Shown piece after piece: positions 1 to 11,990 of a stretch of DNA of 64,000 nt. The first letter of the stretch is position 1. The number at the start of each line of letters is the position of its first letter. The notes beneath the pieces are model-generated. The model ran no database searches. It worked only from the letters and a program-made list of their open reading frames with translations, and was not told the origin of the DNA. The stretch covers positions 11,910,556 to 11,974,555 of the forward strand of contig CM076261.1 in NCBI GenBank assembly GCA_038380795.1, in the 5' to 3' direction. A program made the position numbers and the translations under genes. The DNA comes from Pyrocephalus nanus (lineage: Eukaryota; Chordata; Aves; Passeriformes; Tyrannidae).

Positions 1-47
1 CAGGTCACACAAGATTGAGATGCCATTTTGCATAGCAATGCAGGTGT

Positions 48-201
48 AGATAGATAGTATTCAAGAACCATCTGGATGCAATCCTGTGCAGTGTGCTCTA
101 CAATGACTCTGCTTGAGCAGGGAGGTTAGACTGGATGGCACACTGTTCCATTAAGGTTGTAAGGTTCCTTTCAACCTTACCCATTTTGTGATTCTGTGAT
201 A
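48..201 (+). repeat. CR1 LINE 3' end fragment
   Basis: This is the 3' end of a CR1 non-LTR retrotransposon in plus orientation. The text runs through the family's usual tail order: 'tggatgcaatcctgtgca', 'gagcagggaggttagactggatg', a 'ttccttt-caacctt' segment and the closing 'gattctgtgat' octamer-type end. CR1 copies are normally truncated at the 5' end, and this one keeps only about 150 bp. The 5' limit is uncertain because bases 1-47 may be decayed CR1 too. It has no coding capacity. Confidence 0.85.
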
Positions 202-639
202 CGAAACAGCGACATTTCACCAACCAATTCTTTCACAAACCAGTGTTTTTGTATACACTTTTTAAGGAAAGTAGGCATGTTTAGTTACCTAGACTCTAAT
301 AAATGCAGGCCAACTCCTTTTGTCAAAGTTACTAGAAAAATGGGATCTTATGGAAGGAAGATATTTAGAAGACAACCCAACTTAACTGAAACATCCAGAA
401 ATTAATTTAACCTAAATAACATAAATTGTTCCAGAAGCCTTTAAAAATATTAACTACAACATCTATGTGTGTACAAGTTTGTTGAAAACTCACTTAGAAT
501 TTCATTCACTATGGTACTTTGACTCCTTGGAGACATAAATTTACAGGAGAAAAAAAATGCCTAGATAGAACTTGGAAAGACAATAGCTACTCTCATCTGG
601 AAAAATAAAAGCCAATATGAACTTAAAGATTATGGAGAG
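202..639. other. AT-rich spacer, nothing recognised
   Basis: This sequence lies between two plus-strand CR1 ends. A 69-residue open frame at 196-405 starts inside the CR1 tail and has no recognisable motif, so I treat it as chance. I see no repeat or RNA signature. Confidence 0.6.
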
Positions 640-925
640 AGGCTATTAACAAGGGCATGTAGTGATAGATAAGGAGGAATGGCTTTCAGCTGAAAGAGAG
701 TAGGTTTAGATTAGATATTAGAAAGACTATGAGGGTAGTGAGGCACTGGAACAGGGCATGCAGAGGTGTGGATGCCCACCCCTGGAAGTGTTCAAGGCCA
801 GGTTGGATGGGGCTCTGAGCAAGCTGGTGTAGTAGAAGGTGTCCCTGCCCATACCAAGGGGTTAGGATTAGATGATCTTTAAGGTTCCTTCCAACACAAG
901 CCATTCTATGATTCTCTGATTAGTA
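640..925 (+). repeat. CR1 LINE 3' end fragment
   Basis: This is a plus-strand CR1 3' untranslated region. It contains the typical phrases 'cccctggaagtgttcaagg', 'ccaggttggatggggctctg', 'agatgatctttaaggttcc' and ends in 'ccattctatgattctctgat'. In intact CR1 this stretch follows the reverse-transcriptase ORF2 and ends in the octamer tail. About 285 bp remain, truncated at the 5' side. The 72-residue reading frame on the opposite strand is a shadow of the repeat. Confidence 0.92.
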
Positions 926-1922
926 AAGTTTCTATTAAGGTTAGTTAATATGATTTTGTGTTGTTGGGTTTCCAAATGATTTTTCCTTCTTTTATTTTTT
1001 TTTTCCCAAAGAGAAATTTTCCTTTTACTTCTTTGTCATCCCAAATAATGTGCAAATTCTCAACAGTGGTAGAATACTCAAATCTTATTATGTTCCTTAT
1101 CCCAACCTCCCTTCTAAGCCTTTCTTGTCTAAAGACTGGTAGGTAAGATGGCTTCAGGAAATGAAAAAAATGTGTTCTATTTTCTCTTCACATTCTCAAA
1201 ATTATTTCTTTATTTTTTTATCTAGAAATTTTATTATCTTTTCTTCCCAGTCATTTCACTAGCGTAGCAATTAGGAATATTCCTTTCTTCCATCATGAAC
1301 TTGTCCTATCACAAGATGTTGAATTCTGAATTTTGAAAGAACTATTCAAATAAGGGAGGAAGCGCTAAATGTTGGAGAAAAGAAATGGGAGAATATGTGA
1401 ATAAATTAATCAGAAAAAGAAAAGGGTTTGAGGGGAAGATGTCAAAAGCAAGAAAAATACAAAAAAGTATGGGAAGAGAGAGAAAAATTTAAATAAGAAG
1501 AGGGAAAGAAAAATTATAGAGGTAAAATAAAGGAAATGCACTCATTTCACAAAGTTGTGAAAGCTTTAAAACTCCAAAGTACATAAGAGAGACGGGTAAA
1601 AACAAAACTGGTGATGCATATCTAATTAAATGTTTGTTACTCAAGGTTTCTAAGAACGTGAAAACAAGACTTGAAATACAAGAACAAAGTATTTCAGGAA
1701 GTTCAATATGCAATACAGAAACAAGCCAATTCTATGCTGAAGTGTTTATGCAAACAGCTGTACTAAAGAGCAAAGAACAGATGAAGTGACACGATGCAAG
1801 GGTCACAATAACAGAATTACACTAGTTTAGTAGTATGATGATGACCTAATATAGGATTTTTTCCTCTGATGTTTTCTTTCTTATCAATATATGGCTATGG
1901 ACAGGTGTATTTCTTTATGGTT
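926..1922. other. AT-rich sequence, no gene seen
   Basis: This AT-rich DNA has short T- and A-runs and purine-rich stretches around 1360-1520. The only open frames are under 80 codons and show no conserved motif. Nothing supports an exon or RNA gene. Confidence 0.6.
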
Positions 1923-1995
1923 ATAGAATCATAGAATATTCTATGGAGTTGGAAGGGACCCATCAGGATCATCCAGTCCATGTGTTTGAGCGACT
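1923..1995 (-). repeat. CR1 LINE 3' terminus, short
   Basis: This is a minus-strand CR1 end. It opens with the reverse complement of the octamer tail ('atagaatcatagaat'), then 'ggagttggaagggaccc' and 'atcaggatcatccagtcca', the usual last 70 bp of the family. It is strongly 5'-truncated. Confidence 0.88.
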
Positions 1996-3126
1996 ACTGT
2001 TATACTTCCCAAAAGTTAGTAAAAAAATATTTTTAATATTGAAAGCTTTGCTGGAACTAAATGCTCTTTTGACACAAAGTTTTCATACTGATCTTATATA
2101 TGTGACAGAAGTATGCATTGAGTTTCAAAGACAAGAAAAACAAAGAAAAGATTACTGTGGCCCAAATTCACAAAGGACTTGCAGAAAATTCAAATGCCTG
2201 TATTGAAAAGCATAATCTTCAAAATCCTCTCCTGACTTCTTACATACTAAAGGAAAAAGGGCTTCTTTTTAACACCAAAGTCCCAAATAATCAGAGAGAG
2301 CTCAGATGGCCTGAACAACCCTACCTTGGCAGTGTGGCTGCCCTCACCTGCTGCTATCCTGAGCATTGTCAGAGCTCTCAGGGCAATTGTCATCCATCCT
2401 CTGTCTCACAGGCTGGAAAATGTGATGAACACACACAACCAAAGGTAGAGCGACCGCTACCAGCAGGAGAGCATCTTCCACAGAAATAACCCTCCCTGTT
2501 TGCTTCCAGTCCCAGCACTCAGAAATCTCTGTAGAGATTCCATTAATACTGTACAATATTTCTCTCTTCTGATCCTGCCTTCCTCCATCCTTAATCTCTC
2601 TGTGTTCTACAGGCTATGAATAAAACGTTAGCATTCCCTTAGGAAAAAAAAACACCAACCACCATATCAGCTATTTTCCCCTTTATAATATTTCTACTAC
2701 TCCCCAGGTGTCCAAAGTCTCCTTTTTCACTTCAGATGATCTCTGACATATTTCTTGTTAAATACAGAGCAGTTTTTCTCATCTTGGACTTAACTTCTGT
2801 TGTTTCCATTTCAGATTGTGAACTCTGCAGAGGGCTTTTATGCCTGAAATCTTACCTAATTTTTGTTATTTATCATATGTCAGTTATACAAGCTCATCTA
2901 ACCTTCCCCCTACATATCTAAATTGTTGGGTTTTTTTTTTTCAAGCCTATAACTACATTAATTGAAAAATACAGTTGAGGTTATGGAGAGTACTTGCATT
3001 GCATATGGAGCTCCAGTTGGTGGACTGAGTTCCCAGGGAAGATGTATAAAACTATAGGGCTGACATCCAACATGGCAGTTTTCAACAAAAAAGTAAAACT
3101 GACCGATTTTATTCAACCAAGTTAAA
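1996..3126. other. Unannotated sequence with a 123-codon frame
   Basis: Most of this stretch is AT-rich. Bases 2280-2560 are richer in GC, with overlapping open frames on both strands (plus strand 2118-2489, 123 codons; minus strand 2344-2556, 70 codons). Neither product has a motif I recognise, and the first part of the long frame is lysine-rich, as expected of A-rich DNA. I do not call a gene. A single non-conserved exon or an old repeat remains possible. Confidence 0.4.
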
Positions 3127-3158
3127 AGTGAAGAAAGAAAGAGAGAGAGAAAGAAGGA

Positions 3159-3230
<72 letters not shown>

Positions 3231-3232
3231 GA
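3127..3232 (+). repeat. (GAAA)n microsatellite
   Basis: About 105 bp of purine-only tetranucleotide repeat. An imperfect lead-in (gagagagaaagaagg) is followed by about 19 consecutive gaaa units. Its six-frame translations (Glu-Arg-Lys-Lys on plus, Phe-Leu-Ser on minus) create two apparent small proteins that are artefacts. Long pure GAAA arrays are usually length-polymorphic and can form triplex DNA; that is general knowledge and not tested here. Confidence 0.97.
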
Positions 3233-4593
3233 ACAAGATATGCCAAATTTAAATCAATATGTTACTCTAGCTCTGAAATAAGGCTGCTTAAACACATATT
3301 TGCACTGAAACAACTGAAGACATGCATCAAAAGATATTTTAGCAAATTTTAGTATTTTAGTTCATAACCTTAATATTCTAGTAGTAGCTCTAAATTAAAA
3401 AAGATCCTCACAATTATCAAAATGTTATTGTTTACAAATACAATATTAAACCACCTCTGCAATAGACAAATACTTTGGAAATATTGTTATTTGCTTGGTG
3501 TTTTAAACTCCTGTTTGCATTTCCAGCGTTTTAAGTATGTAGAAGGGATTATGTATCAATCAACACAGATGAAACTGCTTTCAGGATATGGCAATTTCAG
3601 TTTCTGCAAAGCAATCTGTTATTTGAGGTAGCCTGGCTAGAAACTTGCTAATGGCTTTTTGTGTTATATTTTTATTTCCTGCTGTTTTATCCAGATGTAT
3701 ATCTGGGAAGTTAATTTCAGCAGTATTGCAAGGGCAGCTCTTGACAGAAAAAAAGCACTTTAGGAAGAGTTTGGAAAAGAAACTTAAAAACATTGCAAGA
3801 GTAGTTTTACCACAACACAGTCATGATACACTTTTGGCAAAAGTCCTTGGCCAACTATTTTCTTAATTTTACTTCACATAAAAGACCAGAAGATGTCAGG
3901 AGAAAATACAGTACTTCCTAAATGGAATACAAGAGTCCAACTGTAAAAGGATTTTGAATTGCTCCTGGGTCTATTTCACATTTTAACCGCAAAATTCACT
4001 TCAGTCAACTCACTACACAGATTGAGAATACTGCTTAATCAAAATACACACATAATTAGTTTAGAAACATGGTGGCTGGCTACCATGACAGAAAGGGAGA
4101 TGTATGTGATGGGGGAGTAGAGCCAAAGCAAACTGTAGAGAAAGCAATGCTGAAATCAGAATATTGACTTGCATTCCCAGTGGCACAGCAGGGAGAACAT
4201 CATTGCTGAACAGACTTGCTATTAATTCTGTTGCCTACATGGGTCATGGCTGCTAAATTAACTGTCTTTAGTGATATATTAAGTTCTCTGAGTTCGTGAC
4301 AGACTTCGTTCCTCATCTGTTCTGAAGCTGACAGCAGCCATTTCCGCTGCTTCTGCAAATCACACTGAAGCTATAGACTTCGTGTGTATGACAATGACTT
4401 TAAGTAATGTTATGGCTGACATACAGCTTTCTCAGTTATTTAAAAAAAAAAAAAAAAAGGAAAAAATCAGCATTCTTAAGTGACTTGTCATACTGCGTGA
4501 CAGTGTTGATTGTGACAGTTTAAAATCCTTTTCCTGTATCTTAATCTACCAACTCAAAGTGTCTCCAAATTGTTGTAACATTTCAAAAAAACA
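3233..4593. other. AT-rich sequence, no gene seen
   Basis: AT-rich DNA with several overlapping frames of about 70 codons at 3422-3866 and no recognisable motif. A 17-base A-run sits at 4442-4458. There is no flanking sequence I recognise as a SINE or CR1, so the A-run looks like simple sequence. Confidence 0.55.
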
Positions 4594-5090
4594 CAGAATC
4601 ACAAAATAAGAGAGGTTGGAAGGGATCACTGAGGATCATCTGGTCCAAACTCCCTGCTCAAACAGGATAATTCTAGACCTGACACAGGATTGTGTCCAAG
4701 TAGTTGTTGAATATCCCCAGTGAGGGATACTCCTCAATCTCTGTGGGTTCTGCTCCAATGTGTCATCACATGCACAATAAGGAAATTCTTCTTCATATTC
4801 AGGTTGAACTTCTTATGCATCAGTTTCTGCCCTTTGTCTCTTGCCTTATTATTTGGCACCACCAAGAATCACCCAGCTCCATCCTCTTGACACCCTCCCT
4901 TCAATTACTTACATACATTGAGGACATCCCATCTCAGTCATTTCTTCTCAAAGCTAAACAGGCCCAGTTCCCTCAGCCTTTCCTCATAAGACAGATGGTT
5001 CAATCCCCTAGTCATTTTTGTCACCCTCTGCTGGACTCGCTCCAGGAGCTTCACGAGCTCCTTTTGTTCTTTAAATAACACACTTTTGAT
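4594..5090 (-). repeat. CR1 LINE 3' fragment, about 500 bp
   Basis: This is a minus-strand CR1. It starts at the 3' tail ('acagaatcacaaaataagag'), continues through 'ggttggaagggatcactgag' and 'aactccctgctcaaac', then the reverse complement of the 'cttcacacaga' region, and reaches the C-terminal end of ORF2 near 5000-5080. There the minus strand still reads a reverse-transcriptase C-terminal segment with [16 protein letters not shown] at the end. The 124-codon plus-strand frame at 4704-5078 is an antisense shadow. The element is 5'-truncated near 5090. Confidence 0.92.
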
Positions 5091-6057
5091 ACTAGGACCT
5101 CTTAAAAAAATTAAAACTAAAGGAAAGTTTAAAATGTCCTCCACTACAATAAGGCACCTTCTTTACAGTACAAAGCTAAGAACATTCTTATCAGTATAGA
5201 CAACAAACATTCTGTTTTCTGCATACAAAATACAGAGTGAAGCATCTTACATAAAGAAAAAAAGCTAGAGTGAGATAATTCTAAGATAGTTTAATTTCTG
5301 ATAATGTAAATCAAATTCAAAATCTTTTTAAGGTGGATTATAGTCAGATTCACAGAGTGTCATTCAATGCCGATGTTTAATTTCTCACATCTTCAGGAAA
5401 GGGTTTGGGGTTTTTTGTCTATCTAAATAAAGTATAAGATAAGAAAGACCACAAAGAAAATACTCATCCAGAATTTGCTGTATTTACACACCTTTGGAAA
5501 GGTAAAAATATACATATTACTTTTGGAAACCTATACCTATATATAATACATAATAAAAAAAAAAATTCTGCCTTAGAATAGTTCTGAGACTGCATGGATT
5601 ACCTTTGCTAACTCCATTGTGTATACTTAGACATCTTATGAAGAGAAAAAACTGTGTCTGCTGTTACAAAAAATAGTACCATACCAGAAGATGGGACGCA
5701 GAAGAGCAGCATATTTTTAATTCCTATCTGCAAGAAGAATTTTATTTCTGTTTCCATTTTAGCTGATAAGAAATTTATCATCCATTATGCAGAATGTTGT
5801 AAAAAGTAACAAGGGGAGAAAAGACCAGTGAAATGGTTGTTTAGCATTGGAGCTTTATCACTTTGAGATCAGGTAGTCAATAAGCTAAAGTGATTTATTG
5901 CATCTGAGATGAGTTGTGGTCGCCTTGACTGTATTTAATAGAGTGGATTAGTCAGAGGAAACTGACAATGTACAGTTGAATCTATGTAATCAATTTGGGT
6001 TTGAGAGAAAGGAAAAATACTGTATAACTGAGTTGAAACGCAGAATCCTCAGATCAT
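5091..6057. other. AT-rich sequence, no gene seen
   Basis: AT-rich DNA between two minus-strand CR1 pieces. It holds small A-runs (5551-5563) and a G/T-rich bit at 5401-5417. I see no coding or RNA feature. Confidence 0.6.
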
Positions 6058-6470
6058 ATGATCATAGAATCATTTATGTTGGAAAAGAACTCTATGACCA
6101 TCAAAGCAAACCATTACCCCAACACTGTCAAGTCCACTATTAAACCATATCCCAAAGTGCTTTATCTACACATCTTTTTAATACCTCTAGGAATGGTGAC
6201 TCCATCACTTCCCCAGGCAGCCTGTTCCAATACGTGACAGCCTTTCCAAGAAATTTTTCCCAATATCAAATAAATGTCTCCCCACATGCAACTTGAGGCC
6301 ATTTCATCTTATCCTGTCATTTGTTACTTGTGGGAAGAGACTTCCCCTGCCATCCCACCACTCTTGCTGCAACCTCTTTTGAGGTTAGTTGTAGAGAGCA
6401 ATAAGTCTCTCCTGAGCCTCCTTTTCTCCAGTTTAAACAACCCCTCAGCTGCTCCTCATAAGAATGAAAT
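6058..6470 (-). repeat. CR1 LINE 3' fragment, about 410 bp
   Basis: This minus-strand CR1 begins with 'gatcatagaatcattta' at its 3' end, then 'tgttggaaaagaactctatg', 'cacttccccaggcagcctgt', 'tgacagcctttccaagaaat' and 'ctccagtttaaacaacccc'. It follows the 3' untranslated region back to the end of ORF2. This is a different, younger-looking CR1 subtype from the copy at 4594-5090, as judged by the 'accccaacactgtcaagtcc' segment. The plus-strand frame at 6274-6510 is a shadow. Confidence 0.93.
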
Positions 6471-8582
6471 ATCCCAACCTGCTAAATCTGACATTTCTCT
6501 GTTATCTTGAAATAGTGGAGAAAATTCAGCTGACATTTAAATTGTTTGTCAACCTGAAACATCCTTAATAATTTTTATTAAGAAAGTAGTTTATTCAGAA
6601 ATGACACCCTGAGGATAATAGCTGTAGCTAGAATTCATAATATACTCCCTTACTCTAGGTTATTATTTTTCAAGACTTGGCTCTTGGACATATTTACAGC
6701 GTAAACAGCAGAGCCATTGCAAAACTTAAAAAAACCGTTGTTTTCTTTTTGAATAAAATTGTTAACAAGATTCCTCAGATCTTCATCAGATCCAGGATGA
6801 AATTTCTAGTAAAACTGGAAAGATGAGAACCAGATCAACAACAATAGACAGACACCAGTTAGAGCACTGATTTAGAAAGTGGGACATACATGCTAGTTTT
6901 TTAAATTCCTTGGTTTATGTAAAATATGTATTATAGACTTGAACTTGTGTCTTCCACTATCCAGTGGACTTTCCCAAGCAGTGGGTTTCTCACATCTTGC
7001 TGACAAGATGTTGTTTTTCTCATTATTAATATCAAGTAGAAATAAATGTTGAAATATCAAACCTTTTTCTGGGTGGGGTTTTTTTTTCCTAACTGCAGCT
7101 GCCCATGCAATATCTGTCGTACAGTGGAGAATGAACTGATTCGATTTTTTTGGGGGGGTGCATGAGTATATTGGCCAAGAAGAGAGGATAATAAGTTTCC
7201 TTTTATTGGAATACTGACATTTAGATAAAACAGATCTACAAATGTCTCTTGAGCATTCAAAGTAAAAATAAAAGAAAGCTAATATACCTGTTATCCAACT
7301 ACTGTACAATATGAATCATTAATGACCATTGAAATGTGAACATTAAAGACTTTGTTGTTGTTTTTCTTGTCCTGAAAATAGCCATGGCTTATTTTGTTCA
7401 CTTTATTCTACCCATTCAGTGACAACAGCAGATTCTACAGACATCAAGTGAATTCACAGGAAAGCAAAGTCAGGACAAAATACAGTGACCTCCAAGCAAT
7501 TACAACTAAACACAGAAGAAAATGAATGACACATCAAAGCATCGGCTTCAAAGACACTCCCAAGTGGCTCATTTCAGAATGTGTGTTACAGAAATCATAC
7601 AATAAGGTGTTTGAACTTTTCTATTGAAGAAAATTTTTAAGAATCTCTTTTAGGGAAAAAAATGACTATGTTCAAGGACAGCTAAAAATCCAAAGTCAAT
7701 GTATTCCAAATACGTTTGATGAAAGGGTGAATAACAGAAGAAATAGTCTGGCTACAGCTTTTTCAAGGGAAGGTGCTGTGAAGGGAAAGAACTGTGATAA
7801 TAAATTTGCATACCGATATTATACAGACATATTGTTTTGATTTTAAAAAATAATTTTATATATCAGAGTATGGCTTTTGCTTGACTTAATTCTTGAAGCC
7901 ATGTGAGTGTCACATTGATAAAATTTATAGTTGCAGTAGAGTATTTGATGGGAGAAAAAATTCCAAAGGCAAAATTCACAAGATAAATTAACGTGACACA
8001 AACCACTTTGGAGTCCAATAGATAATCAGATGATTTTTTTTGTGATGTCTGGAATAATCTATGTAGAAATAACCTATGCAAGTAACTTACTGACAGAGAA
8101 GAAGCTTGCAATGTGATTACAATGGGCAGATACGAGCTGAACTTGAGCTAAATTTACAAATTTCTGCTAAACTTAGATAAGCCAAAGTAGATCAAATGTT
8201 GTAGTGAAATGGAGAGTATGGACACCTATTTTTAAGCGTTAATTAAAAGAATTAAGCAACATGACATCTAATTTTTTAAAAATGAATTTGCAACTATGAA
8301 ATATCTGAAATGCAAATAGCCATCTAGTTCAATGATGTTAGAAACTTCCACTTCTGAAATCCTTGTCCATATGAAAAGCAATAGAAAGTAATTGTAGTGG
8401 ACAGAACCAGCATCCCTGTCTTCCCTGTTTGTATGTATAATCTCCAGTTGCTGCAAATTAAAGTCCCACTGACTTTCAAAACAACCTTAAGGCACAGAAG
8501 TCACTTGAAAATCTAGGACTCCAGCTAGATACTTCTTAAATTTTTGTATTTGTGTTTTCCTTGTATGTTGAGAGTTCAGAGG
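6471..8582. other. AT-rich sequence, no gene seen
   Basis: About 2.1 kb of AT-rich DNA. The longest frame is minus-strand 6893-7309 (138 codons) and overlaps another frame at 7057-7260. Its product is rich in Ser, Lys and Ile, without a domain I recognise and without a clear start context. I leave it out as a gene. Confidence 0.5.
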
Positions 8583-8606
8583 GTTTGTTTGTTTGTTTGT
8601 TTGTTT
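8583..8606 (+). repeat. (GTTT)n short tandem repeat
   Basis: Six consecutive gttt units followed by an impure T/G tail. It is a simple repeat without flanking element sequence. Confidence 0.9.
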
Positions 8607-11189
8607 TTGTTTTGGTTCTTTTTACATTAGTTTAATGAGCTTTAGAGTAGTTAAGGGACTATTTAAAATCAGAAGTGATTTATGGTTTTCAGCATGAAAC
8701 AATCTTTCCATCAAAATTTACCTTTATGTTTATGATAAAGTGTTCAAAATAGGAATTATACACTGAAAAAAAGTAGAACAGATTTGAATATTTTATTTTG
8801 TCAATCCATATCATATTGAAATTTTGTTCCTCATCACAACCAAAGTAAAGAGACATTAAAAAAGATTATGCTCAGCTGATGAAATTGGAACCTCTTCTGC
8901 CATGAAACTACTTTCCTTTAATTTAAGCATTTTTTCATCTATGTTTTTGTGCATTATGAAATTGAGTTTGCAATTATTCCTGGTAAAACAATCAGAAAAG
9001 CTAACATGAAATCTCTCTTAGTGTCTCAGAGGGATTTCCATTTTTTATTAAGCAATTCCAATTGTCCTTATGGGAAAAGTAAAGTCTTGGTTTAAAAATT
9101 TATTTTGTTATTCTTTTTAGTTCAATTTTCACAACTGTAATTTTTATTCTAAATATTTAAGAGGATTTTCCAGGGGTATTTCTTTTCCCTAAACTTAATG
9201 TCGTATGAGGATTGTAATGTTTTTGTCAGCTTAAATGTTTCTGTAATAACCTTATTATACTTATGAAACTTGGTAAGCTCAATGTTGTCGCTGAAATTAC
9301 CTTTAACATTTGCCATTATTTGTGTACATTTCATTAAGTTCCTAATAACAAAGCTCATCTACAGCAAGATAAAAAAAAAAAAAAAGAAAAAGAGAAATTT
9401 GTTTTCAGTTGTTTTCAGTTTCAGATGTACAAGAAATAATTAGGTTTGTTATATACAGTTGTGGCGCATGATTTTACTGTCATGCCTATGTAAATCAGCA
9501 TTAACTTTGCGTAATAACTGGAAAGTACTTTCCAGAATGACTGTTGAACAAAAGAGTAAGGAAAAATTCAGTGGTGTAGTTTGCTTTGGTCTTATTTCAG
9601 AAAAGATAGATAGTATTCCAGGTACACATTCAAGTAAAAAAAATACTAATGTCAAAGGAATTCAGGACATATTCATATAATTCAATGAGCTAAAGCATGA
9701 AGCAAATTAAAAATCAAATCAAGTTCTGTAGAAAAAACTTGAAACATAAAATTATTCTAAGAACTGTAGGACTAAATGTGTAATTATTTTATCCACCTAC
9801 AGTAAATAATTTTGAAGTCAAAGGAATAGAAGGGAGGTCTTACATTGCAAGTAAGAGATAACAAACCAAATATTTTTCTGAACAAGAACATGGGGATAAA
9901 AGTTTGGGAAGGGATTTTCATTCCTTAACAACTGACATAATTCAGTCTGTCCTGAAATAAATGCTGCTTTTTCAGTCTGTTCCTTCTATGCTAATTTCTC
10001 AAGAAGAGGTTAGTTCCCTTGTGTATCTTTTAGGTGAATCTTGAAAAAATTGCAGCAGCATCTTCAAGTTGAGGGAAATATAATTTGCATCCCTCTCTGC
10101 CAGCACATGCAGGCCTGTTCTTTTATTTCAACAAGATTTTTCCCCTAAAAACTGTAATCAGGACTTTTTAGAACATGTGAAGTCAAGTTCAATTCAAGCC
10201 AATTCACTGTCAAGTTATCCCTGACACCCTAGATTTACTACTCAAATTCATTGATTTATAATGTTGAACTCTTAACAGATAGCATGTGAAAGAACTACAA
10301 GCACAGAAGTGTATCCTAATAATTTCTGATTACTCTAATTTTTTACTTTAATTTCTAATCTTTCTAGTAATTTGAACTTGTAATGTGTGCTGCAATATGT
10401 GATTAGTATCATCCAGGTGAAAATATCATAAAAAATGTGAATTTCGAGATTAAAAATGCCAAAGACATTCTCTTCAAGGGGAACTCAAAGGACTGCTGTC
10501 ATATTCTGTTTATTTTTTGGTTCATTAGGAATTTACTGTTTCTAAGCTCTCATAATGAGACATTTTTTTTTCTGCATAGAATGGTGGCTTTTCCCCCATA
10601 TAAAAATTCTTAATAAGAAACAAAATTGCTTGTACATAATTTCTTTTTTTCCTCAAAGCCCTAACATTATAACATCCTTTGTATGAAGGGACTCTTAAGT
10701 TTGTAATAAAGTGTCTTAAATTGTGCAAGGGTGTATTATATAAATGAGTTCTCCAAGAATGTGTTTGTTGTTTTAATATTTCAAATAAAATTTGAAACTT
10801 ATCAGAAATCTCAGAACACTGATTTCCCCAAATGCTAACGTGTTTGAAGACTATTTTTCAAGTCATAGGCACTGTTATCAGTGCTAAACCTGAATATTCC
10901 AGCATTCAAATGCATGAATGATGCCACTTTCTCTGTAGTCATGTGATAAATGCAGCATTATTGATAAGAAATCATGTTGTGTGACAGGAAGAGGAATCCA
11001 CTTTAAAAAATACAAGATAATTTTTTTTTCTTTGCTATCATATTGTGCTTCATTCCTTCTTGGTCTGGATGAGATTAGCATGCTGGATAACATATACAAT
11101 TTTTAAAAAGTAATAGTATTGACAACCTACATCAGTATATCAGAAAAAAGGTTCAGAAATGCCTTTCCAGTGGTTTTATAGAAAGAACT
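8607..11189. other. AT-rich sequence, no gene seen
   Basis: About 2.6 kb of AT-rich DNA with an A-run at 9371-9385 and a 10-bp direct repeat (gttttcagtt) near 9402-9421. Opposing 68- to 73-codon frames at 9449-9680 overlap each other, which argues for chance openness. No exon or RNA feature can be supported. Confidence 0.55.
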
Positions 11190-11430
11190 GTCCTCAACAC
11201 TGTTAAAGGCGGAGGCAAATGACCAGGTCACTGGCCTGTGGCTACACTAATGGAACAGGACATGAAAACCTCTGTACTTGGAATGAGGAACTGCATGTTG
11301 TGACAGCCAACATTGGACAAGTGGTAGGGATAACGCCAAGCATCAGGTGGTGGCATCCTCACGAGTGACTACAGGAGCCAAATCTTGTATGTAATTGGAC
11401 GGGATAGCTGGGGATCCACCACTAATAACA
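11190..11430 (+). pseudogene. Possible decayed retroviral coding patch
   Basis: A moderately GC-rich island in AT-rich DNA. One plus frame is open for about 50 codons from an ATG at 11218 to a stop near 11368. It has a Cys/Trp-rich stretch containing ENLCTWNEELHVVTANIGQV, then GITPSIRWWHPHE before the stop. The look (Trp-rich, an NGT glycosylation-type triplet) resembles a fragment of a retroviral envelope or similar protein, but I could not match it to a known family. It borders a CR1 tail, so the whole patch is probably repeat-derived. Treat as a weak call. Confidence 0.22.
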
Positions 11431-11490
11431 CAGAATCATAGAATCAGATGGATTGGAAAGGACCTCTGAGATTGTCAAGTCAGAGCGAGA
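11431..11490 (-). repeat. CR1 LINE 3' terminus, short
   Basis: Minus-strand CR1 end: 'acagaatcatagaatcagat', then 'ggattggaaaggacctctga'. Only about 60 bp remain. It sits between the two parts of a possible older retroviral patch (11190-11430 and 11700-11990). Confidence 0.8.
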
Positions 11491-11699
11491 TTACCTAGAT
11501 AAATATATTAAAAATGTCAAAAATGGGTATAGGTATTCCAAATTGAATACTGACAGGGAGAAGTAATTAGGGGAAAATTATTTACCTGGGAGAATGTTGA
11601 GGCAGAGAAAGGGAGGTATAAGGATGGTAAAAAAAAGGGACTCAAATGGCAGGAAAAGCGATACTAAAGCATGGAAATCCTGTGAGCAAGAAACAGAGA

Positions 11700-11990
11700 G
11701 GTTCCTATCAAGCAGCCTTATGCTTGTCCAGTGCTGCTGAAACAGGACAGTTATTCAGACCTGTTTCTCTTGATATACAATAAAATTTGGTGTGGTTCTA
11801 CAGGAATGAGGGCCAGTGTGGAAGCAGGGTGGGGTGGAAGCTGTCCCCATGTGACTGAACACTGGATAGATAGATCAAGTATCCCAGCACCACAAAGCTT
11901 GTGCTCATTCCAGGCTTGTTATCATCCGCAACACACAATACACTATACCTGGGAATCACAACAAAACGTTCCTAAGCTCTGAAACATGGA
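11700..11990. other. GC-richer patch, possible LTR relic
   Basis: This segment is clearly less AT-rich than its surroundings. It contains an 'aataaa' at 11780-11785, 'gaatgagggccagtgtggaagcagggt' text and a CA-rich end. An 83-codon frame (11731-11982) has no recognised motif. The composition and the nearby patch at 11190 suggest old LTR-element DNA, but I recognise no defined terminus. Low confidence. Confidence 0.2.

Noticed and set aside
2958..3352. Phe-Leu-Ser and Glu-Arg-Lys repeat 'proteins' at the GAAA array
   Set aside because: Both are translations of a (GAAA)n microsatellite that has no stop in those frames.
4704..5078. 124-codon plus-strand frame
   Set aside because: It is antisense to a CR1 3' fragment; the family's own conserved text is on the minus strand.
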